From Brevundimonas subvibrioides (GTDB lineage: Bacteria > Pseudomonadota > Alphaproteobacteria > Caulobacterales > Caulobacteraceae): 64,000 bases of DNA. The notes below the pieces were generated by a model. That model was not told the origin of the DNA, made no database searches, and saw only the letters and a program-made list of their open reading frames with translations. Shown in pieces: positions 40,709 through 46,616 of the stretch. The translations under genes were made by a program, and so were the position numbers. The DNA is taken from the NCBI RefSeq assembly GCF_002280785.1, contig NZ_NCEQ01000003.1:62001-126000 (forward strand), given 5' to 3'. Within the stretch, counting starts at the first letter, position 1. Each line of letters opens with the position of its first letter.

Positions 40709-41587
40709 GTGAAAACGCTTGTCTCGATCCTCACCGCCCTCCTGCTGCTCGGCGCCTCGCCGGCGCTGGCGAGTGAAGGCGGCGGCCAGCACGGCGGGGG
40801 TAGCGGCTATGGCGGGGGCGGCGGCTGCGGCAGAGGTTGCGGGGGCGGCGGCCACGGCGGCGGCAACATCAATGTGAACGTCAACGCCAACGCCAACGCC
40901 AGCGCCTACGCCGGCGCGGGAGCCGGCGCCTATATCAACGCCCGGGCCTATGACGTCGGCGCGATCAGCGGGCGCGGCGGTCATGGCGGCGTGATCTCGA
41001 CGGGCGGGGGCTATGGCGGCGACTATGGTTACGGCTACGCCGGCGCCGGATATGCGGTGGTGGTTCGCGGGCCCGGATATGGCCCAAGCCGGCCGTTCGG
41101 CTATGTCGCCCAGGGGTTCGGTCGCCGTTACGTGACCACCGACCGCTGCTGCGGCCTGCGCCCGGCGCCCTGCTACGACAACTGCGGCGGCGGCTATCCG
41201 CCCCCTCCTCCGCCGCCTCCCCCTCCGCCCCCGGCCTGCGACTGCCGCGACGGCCACGGCCAGGGTCACGGCGGCCATGGCTATGAGCAGGGCTATTCCG
41301 GCGGCCGGGGCGGCGCCTCCTACAGCGTGCGCGAAAGCTACAGCGAAAGCAGCCGCTACGGCGGCGGCTATTCCAGCGGCTATCAGGGCGGTTACGACCA
41401 GGGCTACGCCCCGCCGCAGGTCCACGACGCCCAGCCGTCCTATCCCGAGCCGGCCTATGTCGAGCCGCAGGTCTATCAACCGGCCCCGGTCTATGTGCAG
41501 CCGCCGCAAGACTATTACGGCGACCTGCCTCCCGGCGACACCGGCGACGGCTACACCTACCGTCAGGAGCCCGGCGAACGGGGCTGA
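40709..41587 (+). CDS. Gly/Tyr-rich secreted protein with Asn-Ala repeats
   Basis: A 292-residue exported protein of very biased composition. A signal peptide (LLLLGASPALA) is followed by a Gly/His/Cys-rich segment, an alternating block (NINVNVNANANASAYAGAGA), Gly-Tyr-rich stretches, a Cys cluster (DRCCGLRPAPCYDNC), a run of twelve prolines, another Cys/His patch (ACDCRDGHGQGHGGHG) and a Tyr/Pro/Gln-rich tail. Such a composition suggests a cell-surface or matrix protein that may bind metals or self-assemble. No domain is recognised and no function is claimed. Confidence 0.75.
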   Translation: MKTLVSILTALLLLGASPALASEGGGQHGGGSGYGGGGGCGRGCGGGGHGGGNINVNVNANANASAYAGAGAGAYINARAYDVGAISGRGGHGGVISTGGGYGGDYGYGYAGAGYAVVVRGPGYGPSRPFGYVAQGFGRRYVTTDRCCGLRPAPCYDNCGGGYPPPPPPPPPPPPACDCRDGHGQGHGGHGYEQGYSGGRGGASYSVRESYSESSRYGGGYSSGYQGGYDQGYAPPQVHDAQPSYPEPAYVEPQVYQPAPVYVQPPQDYYGDLPPGDTGDGYTYRQEPGERG

Positions 41588-41597
41588 CCCCCCGGGA

Positions 41598-42170
41598 TCA
41601 GGCCGGTTCCGGATAGACCTTGGTCACCGACAGCGACCCGGCCGGCAGGGGCCGCAACAGCGCCCCCTCCGCCTGGGTCAGGTCCAGCCACGCCAGCGCC
41701 TGACCGGGCGCCAGAACACAGACCTGCCGGTCGTGATACGGCGCGACATCCGGCCCCGGCCCGGTGGTCAGGATGGCGAAGGCGCCCTGTCTGACCACAC
41801 CCGCCATCCACATCCACGGCGCGTCGACCAGGTCGAACCGCCATTTGGTCTTTCGCTTGTGGCCCGGCTCGGCGTCCGTGAACTCGAAGAAGCCCGCGGC
41901 GGGGATCAGGCAGCGCTCCGACCCGCCAAAGGTCCGCCCGTCGGAGCGAAAGTTGAACACCGGCTTCCCGCCCGGCCCCTTCCACGCCCAGGTCATGGGG
42001 GCGAGGCTCAAGCCTTCGCCGGCGCGCAGGACTACCGGCGGACTGTCGCCGATGGCGTATTCGGGCGGCAGGTTCGGCCGCCCGGCCGGAAACACCAGCG
42101 GCAGCCCCAGCTGGCGGATCTCGTCATCGATCGTGCCGAGCGTCGGGGGCGGGACGAAGCGGTTGCACAT
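41598..42170 (-). CDS. SRAP-family peptidase (YedK/HMCES-like abasic-site crosslinker)
   Basis: A 190-residue protein that forms a protective thiazolidine crosslink with abasic sites in single-stranded DNA. The start at 42170 gives MCNRFVPP, placing the catalytic Cys at position 2 after Met removal, which the family requires. Other active-site elements are FNFRSDG (Asn), IPAAGFFEFTD (Glu) and APYHDRQ (His). It is the first host gene after the five-gene foreign operon, about 70 bases downstream, in the same direction. Its base composition is like the core genome, so it probably pre-dates the insertion. Confidence 0.92.
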   Translation of the reverse strand: MCNRFVPPPTLGTIDDEIRQLGLPLVFPAGRPNLPPEYAIGDSPPVVLRAGEGLSLAPMTWAWKGPGGKPVFNFRSDGRTFGGSERCLIPAAGFFEFTDAEPGHKRKTKWRFDLVDAPWMWMAGVVRQGAFAILTTGPGPDVAPYHDRQVCVLAPGQALAWLDLTQAEGALLRPLPAGSLSVTKVYPEPA

Positions 42171-42238
42171 CAGGCGCGGGGGGCAGGACCGGTCATCGGC
42201 GGAGACTGACACAGGCGGTCGGAGGAGGCCCGTGTCGA

Positions 42239-42883
42239 TCAGATCAAGGTTCCGTGCTCTATCGAATAGAGCTCTCGGATTTGCTGCCGAAAAATTGTCT
42301 GTCCGCCATAGCTCGGGTGACGAACGCTGACCGACGAACGGTCACTGGAGTGACGTTTCGCGACTTCCGAGGCATCGTTGCCAACGGCCACAATGCGGGA
42401 TGGTTGTAGGACGTCGATAAGGTGACTGAGGATATCTTCCCCGACCTTCCGCTCCTTGCGGCTATGCTGTCGGTTCGAGAATGGCTGGTCGTCGTCGTGC
42501 GGATGCAGTGGAAAGACGTTCCATAGGAACACGTTCTCGGGAATGGCGTCGAGCAGTTCCCAAACGATGGAGGCTGTTCGCTCGGCAACGTGAGGACCCG
42601 TTGTCGGTCGCTTCGAAGCAACCTCCCAACGTGAGAGATGGCGGCTGAAATGCACGTCGTCCGTCAGAGCGAGGCCAGTCCGACGCCCCCCCCGGTATCC
42701 AAGATCGCGCCCAATCCAGATAGCATCCACGCTGCGCTCTTCGGCTCGCTCTATTAAATCGGAGAGCATGTTTGCGCGAACCATCGGCGCATCCGGGAGG
42801 TCGTGAACGGAGCAGCGGTCGGCGTAGGGATTGAAGCAATTTTGCAGTCGGGTGGTTTGAAGGGCGGCGACAAACTCATGCAT
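42239..42883 (-). CDS. Uracil-DNA-glycosylase-superfamily protein
   Basis: A 214-residue protein with UDG-fold landmarks: LQNCFNPYAD near the N-terminus, IWIGRDLGYRGGRRTGLALT as the motif 1 loop, ENVFLWNVFPLHPH in the core and SVRHPSYGG as motif 2 (H-P-S). The acidic water-activating residue of canonical family 4/5 enzymes is not obvious in the GRDLGYRGGRRTG loop, so it may act on an unusual base or be a binder. It overlaps the MazG-like gene by 8 bases and ends the five-gene operon. Superfamily membership is fairly sure; activity is not. Confidence 0.75.
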   Translation of the reverse strand: MHEFVAALQTTRLQNCFNPYADRCSVHDLPDAPMVRANMLSDLIERAEERSVDAIWIGRDLGYRGGRRTGLALTDDVHFSRHLSRWEVASKRPTTGPHVAERTASIVWELLDAIPENVFLWNVFPLHPHDDDQPFSNRQHSRKERKVGEDILSHLIDVLQPSRIVAVGNDASEVAKRHSSDRSSVSVRHPSYGGQTIFRQQIRELYSIEHGTLI

Positions 42884-44009
42884 CGGAAGGCGACCAATCC
42901 AAAGGCTGATACTCGATAGATCTGGTTGTCCGATTTCCGACGACCCAGCCGCCGTCGTTTACCTTTAGCTCTCGGAAGACGCGATAGCCCTCCAAGATTG
43001 CCCTTTCCCAAAGTTTCAGTGGGCAGGCTTGGACCTCGTAACCCTGAACGAATTCTCCGATCGTCTTGGTTAGGCCCAAGGACACGCGCGTTTGCCCTTC
43101 AAAGAAGTTTAGCTCCTTTGCTCGACTAAACAGCCAGGCTGAAACGCCCTCTTCGACCACAATCGCGCGCCCGCTATCCTGATTCTCGTCGACCAACGGA
43201 TCGCTTTTTCTTTTGTGACGGATGATCGCCCGCATCACAGGTGACCAGTGCAGGATCGCGGCGTTGGCGAAATGAAATACGTCATGGAATCTATAGCCAT
43301 CATTGTCGACGATATTGTCCGTCAACGGATCACCAATGAAGACGCCGTTCCATTGCAGATAGCTGCGAGAGCCGTGTCGCTGGCTCACGCAGATAGCGAA
43401 TTCCCGCGGAAGCTGTTCTTCAACCCGGAAGGATGCGTCGAAATCTGGAAGCGCAGCTTCGTCTGGTTCCAAAAAGGCACCCCGAGTTTTCGTAACATTC
43501 GCCGTCGCCACCCGAGCAAAACTCAATTTCGCTATGCCAATGCATTGCAGATAGGCACCGGCAAATTGCACCACAGCATCTCTGCTCGGAGTATCTGACA
43601 TCAGCGAGCCAGCGGTACCGGCGAGTTCAAAAAGGGCGCTATCAAAATGACGGCTGGATGATGCCGCCCGAACATCGGCGAAGCCGCCCCCGCTAAAATC
43701 GCTCGCTACACCAATAGGTGTGAAACCATCCCCACCAGAGGCTTCCCTCAAAATATCTTCTAGTGGAAGCCCCATCCTTCGGCACAGAGCCGCAAGATAC
43801 CAGAGCGCGTCTCCAAACTCTTCCTCGGCGGCTTTCAGATATCCGGGAAAGGCAGGCCCCTCGCGAACAAGCTTTTTCGCGGCCGACATGATCCCGCCAA
43901 CCTCGCCAAAAAGGCCTTGCAGCACCGGAGGGAGGTCGGCGGCAAGAATGTCTGTCGGCTCAACTAAGGCGTTGTATTGCGAAATGGAAACTGAACCAGA
44001 CAACATCAT
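42876..44009 (-). CDS. MazG-like nucleotide pyrophosphohydrolase with C-terminal extension domain
   Basis: A protein of about 377 residues. The N-terminal quarter is MazG-like: GLFGEVGGIMSAAKKLVRE then AAEEEFGDALWYLAALCRRM. Canonical MazG uses ExxE and ExxD metal pairs; the second is present (Glu64, Asp67) but the first reads E-V-G-G (Glu36, Gly39), so one ligand is missing. The C-terminal half contains YRFHDVFHFANAAILHWSPV and HKRKSDP, matching the C-terminal domain found in a subset of MazG proteins. ATG 44009 overlaps the Nmad2 stop (ATGA); ATG 44033 is an alternative. Likely role: removal or sensing of a non-standard nucleotide. Confidence 0.78.
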   Translation of the reverse strand: MMLSGSVSISQYNALVEPTDILAADLPPVLQGLFGEVGGIMSAAKKLVREGPAFPGYLKAAEEEFGDALWYLAALCRRMGLPLEDILREASGGDGFTPIGVASDFSGGGFADVRAASSSRHFDSALFELAGTAGSLMSDTPSRDAVVQFAGAYLQCIGIAKLSFARVATANVTKTRGAFLEPDEAALPDFDASFRVEEQLPREFAICVSQRHGSRSYLQWNGVFIGDPLTDNIVDNDGYRFHDVFHFANAAILHWSPVMRAIIRHKRKSDPLVDENQDSGRAIVVEEGVSAWLFSRAKELNFFEGQTRVSLGLTKTIGEFVQGYEVQACPLKLWERAILEGYRVFRELKVNDGGWVVGNRTTRSIEYQPLDWSPSDA

Positions 44010-44638
44010 CTGCGGCCCCTTAGTGTCAGCCACTCATGCGGCATTCCTTGGAGGCCCATACCACCAAGGCTCCTGACCCAATCATCCAGGCGGTCAACGA
44101 GGTTGGCGTCGTCAAAGCGCGACTGCCCGATGCCGTGCTTGGCCAACGAGCGTCCGTTCTCATCAACGAGGTCATTAGGAATGACCGGACCCTCTCCACC
44201 GAAATAGACATAATGGTCGCTGATCAGCACGCGATTCACGCCTGTGTCCCGGCCGACGTGTTCGGCGCTCAACGTGCCATCAGCTCGGGAATGAAAGGAG
44301 TCGCGTTGCCGCCAAGGCGAATCGGGAGTCTCTCGAAAGTAGATGTTGTCGCCGCAACTTTGCTTTCTACTTCCGCACCGGTACGGCTTCTTTTTCTCGA
44401 ACCGCGGATCGGCGTTGTAGTCGTCAAAAGTCAAAGTGTCGGTCACGCGCATTGCGTGAACCAAGTGCCCGCCTAGTTTGACCGTTCGATCGGCGCTGCC
44501 GCTGCCTACGATCCAATCACCGATAGCTGCGCGCTTCCTGATCGCAGGTTTGCAGGTTGCTAGCGTGCACCAACCGTAAAATGGGTTGGGTGCGAATCCG
44601 CTGTCATATCGGACAACGTACGAATGGATCGAGGGCAT
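44006..44638 (-). CDS. Nmad2-type putative nucleotide-modification-associated protein
   Basis: A 210-residue protein that opens HSYVVRYDSGFAPNPFYGWC, then TLATCKPAIRKRAAIGDWIV, and later VLISDHYVYFGGEGPVIP. I recognise this as the Nmad2 family (nucleotide modification associated domain 2), predicted from context to act with phage or bacterial base-modification systems; no biochemical activity is established to my knowledge. The ATG at 44638 overlaps the thsB stop (ATGA). It lies between Thoeris and the MazG-like gene. Confidence 0.72.
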   Translation of the reverse strand: MPSIHSYVVRYDSGFAPNPFYGWCTLATCKPAIRKRAAIGDWIVGSGSADRTVKLGGHLVHAMRVTDTLTFDDYNADPRFEKKKPYRCGSRKQSCGDNIYFRETPDSPWRQRDSFHSRADGTLSAEHVGRDTGVNRVLISDHYVYFGGEGPVIPNDLVDENGRSLAKHGIGQSRFDDANLVDRLDDWVRSLGGMGLQGMPHEWLTLRGRR

Positions 44639-45105
44639 CAGCAGGGATGACGCTTCAACGGAACAGGTCCGCAGGGACCTCCGTCGGGCTTCTCCCAAAC
44701 ATCTTTGCCGTTGATCGCTTCTACGACAGACGCACCGTTCCAGCCAACAACAGCATCCGCGTGCTCATGTAGAGCTGATGGCAGATCACAATCACGCTCC
44801 CCGTGCTCCCACACACCGACGATGCGCTTTCCCATTTTGGCCGCGTACTCAATCTCCCAGTTGACCCAATCGCTGTTTTTGGTGTTTGGCGAAACGTAAA
44901 CGAGAAGAACTCCCGCCCAGTTGATAGCAGGCCCGAGAATGCCGCTCTTTATATAGTTTGGATCACTGGCGTTGTTGAATTTCCCCGTATGGATCGAAGA
45001 GTCCCGCACCTCCATGCCTTGCCCAGCGAGCAGGGATTTTAGTTTTCCAAGTCCCGCATCGTCCTCGTGGACGTGACTTATGAAAACGTTGCGCTTGTCC
45101 GCCAT
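44638..45105 (-). CDS. thsB: Thoeris TIR-domain protein ThsB
   Basis: A 155-residue protein consisting of one TIR domain. KRNVFISHVHEDDAGLGKLK is strand A and helix A, GVLLVYVSPNTKNSDWVNWE leads to the catalytic acid (Glu84, or Glu86, in WVNWEIEYAAKMGKRIVGVW). In known Thoeris systems ThsB senses phage and makes a cyclic ADP-ribose isomer from NAD+ that activates ThsA. It starts about 50 bases after thsA, the usual partner. The C-terminus is short (GGPCGPVPLKRHPC). Confidence 0.88.
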   Translation of the reverse strand: MADKRNVFISHVHEDDAGLGKLKSLLAGQGMEVRDSSIHTGKFNNASDPNYIKSGILGPAINWAGVLLVYVSPNTKNSDWVNWEIEYAAKMGKRIVGVWEHGERDCDLPSALHEHADAVVGWNGASVVEAINGKDVWEKPDGGPCGPVPLKRHPC

Positions 45106-45155
45106 GCTCGCCCCGCAGTTTAATCGCCCTGAGATTCGCGCTTAAGCTTAGCAGA

Positions 45156-46604
45156 TTAACCCGCGTGTGTCGCCCTCCGGATGAGCGTAACAGCGCGCTC
45201 GATCAACTCAGAGTGAGATGCGTCCATATCTGCCAAGGCTTTGAGTTCTTCGTTGGAGGGCCGCTGGGCCGCTTTCCCTCTCGAAGGAATGTCCGAGCCG
45301 ATTAACTCGTGAGCAATCTTCGCGGCTGCTCCACCAGTTGCACCTATAGGCAACAGGTATGCACCGGCGGCTTTCGCAAGGCGGTATTCTTCTTGAACGC
45401 CTTCCGCGACCATTGCTCGTCCATCGGAGAATTTCACGCCGCCGATGAACACGGCAACACCGGCAAGGCGAGCGAGTTCCTTTCGAAGAGCTGTCCACTT
45501 TTGGCGATCTGGCTGATCCGCACCCAGGGGCTGAGGAAAGGGCCTCGTTAATAGACGGCGATCGAGGTCCCAACCTCCTGAGTCTTGGAGGGCCTCAAGA
45601 AAGCCCGTTAAGGCTGCGGAGCCGACCACTAGTCCCAAGCCATGGATCAATTTCAGCCCCGAACGGCCCATCGCGTCACCAATGCCGCGCGCAACAGCGT
45701 AAGCCTTCGATCCATCGTCGCCGAAATTCTCGACAGGCCAACTGCCGCTGATCCAAACGCGCTGTAGCGCAACCTGACGCTCGAGGGCGTTCAGTAGGTT
45801 CGGAATCTCCGCATAGTCGTCTAGCTCGACGGCGGTAAGGCCATATCTCCTCAGATCGCGCGCCCAAAGCTCATGCTGCCGTAGCCTGCTTGCGAACTCA
45901 GCTCGGTCGTCAAAATCTGACGCGCGGGGTGGTTTGACTAATGCGAAGTGATCCGGTGGGTTGTCCGAAAAACTCTCTCTTATCAGCGCCAATACGTGTT
46001 TGACGTTTGGGTCAGTAAGGCTCATCCCGACGAACAGCATCGACATGCTGGTCATTTGGGCCTGAAGCAGAGGCAAGAACGGCCCTCTGCTTTTTCGGAA
46101 CAATTCGTAGTCGTCAGTCGAAATCACAACGTCGGCTAGTTGGTCGACAGTTCCGTGCATTTTGAAAATGCGAGCGGCCCCTGGTGACGCCCGAGTCGAC
46201 AGGTCGGCGGCAGAGGAAATGACATCGTAGGGGCGGCTGATCTCGTCAAACGACCGTTCGATGAGTTTGTCGTAATTGGTCGTCCAATAAGACCGGGTGG
46301 GAAGCCGCGCCAAGATACGGTTTGTTGCAGTTAAGGGACGGTTAGGCCCGATTTCACGTCGAATGACGTCTCGAACTCGATTTCGGCTTCCGGACTCTTG
46401 GATGCTCCATTGGGCGAGCGCGGCCAAATCCTGAATGTCTTTTGACCTAACGCTCAGCTCCTCGCCTATGTCCGCAAGCAAGTCTCGCCAACTCGGATAT
46501 CCCGCCGCTTGGGACACGCCAGCACCGACAAACAGGGCAGCCTGATCGTCGCCCAGCGCCGAGGCGTAATCAGAAAGGAATCGTTTTTCTGCTGCGCTAG
46601 CCAA
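45156..46604 (-). CDS. thsA: Thoeris NADase ThsA (SIR2 plus SLOG domains)
   Basis: A 482-residue effector. The N-terminal SIR2 domain (about 1-275) has FVGAGVSQAAGYPSW, the catalytic Asn110 in SYWTTNYDKLIE and His150 in FKMHGT, at nearly the same positions as the essential Asn112/His152 of Bacillus cereus ThsA. The C-terminal SLOG domain (about 281-478) begins VWISGSWP and contains KLIHGLGLVVGSAALTGFLE and VAVFIGGVKFSDGR, the nucleotide-sensing fold. On activation it would deplete NAD+ and stop phage growth. It starts at a TTG with GGGAGG seven bases upstream, 12 bases after the polA stop. Confidence 0.9.
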   Translation of the reverse strand: MASAAEKRFLSDYASALGDDQAALFVGAGVSQAAGYPSWRDLLADIGEELSVRSKDIQDLAALAQWSIQESGSRNRVRDVIRREIGPNRPLTATNRILARLPTRSYWTTNYDKLIERSFDEISRPYDVISSAADLSTRASPGAARIFKMHGTVDQLADVVISTDDYELFRKSRGPFLPLLQAQMTSMSMLFVGMSLTDPNVKHVLALIRESFSDNPPDHFALVKPPRASDFDDRAEFASRLRQHELWARDLRRYGLTAVELDDYAEIPNLLNALERQVALQRVWISGSWPVENFGDDGSKAYAVARGIGDAMGRSGLKLIHGLGLVVGSAALTGFLEALQDSGGWDLDRRLLTRPFPQPLGADQPDRQKWTALRKELARLAGVAVFIGGVKFSDGRAMVAEGVQEEYRLAKAAGAYLLPIGATGGAAAKIAHELIGSDIPSRGKAAQRPSNEELKALADMDASHSELIERAVTLIRRATHAG

Positions 46605-46616
46605 CTTTCGCCCTCC

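Larger units (their letters stand above)
42239..46604 (-). other. Five-gene defence operon: Thoeris thsA-thsB plus Nmad2, MazG-like and UDG-like genes
   Basis: Five leftward genes are packed with gaps or overlaps of 51, -1/-3, -4 and -8 bases and sit between polA and the SRAP gene. The region is visibly richer in A/T than both neighbours, indicating acquisition. The first two genes form a complete Thoeris pair; the last three are all of kinds associated with nucleotide or base modification. No promoter was recognised before thsA; its ribosome-binding site overlaps the end of polA. Confidence 0.75.

Noticed and set aside
40860-40960. Short repeated AACGCCAACGCC-type units as a possible CRISPR or regulatory repeat
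   Set aside because: They encode the Asn-Ala block of a secreted protein in frame and have no spacer structure.
42239-46604. Idea that the five-gene block is a prophage remnant
   Set aside because: No structural, lysis, integrase or replication genes are present; the content is defence and nucleotide-related only.
45156-46604. Idea that the SIR2 protein is a metabolic sirtuin deacylase or another SIR2 defence effector
   Set aside because: The C-terminal SLOG domain, the Asn/His positions and the adjacent TIR gene match ThsA specifically.
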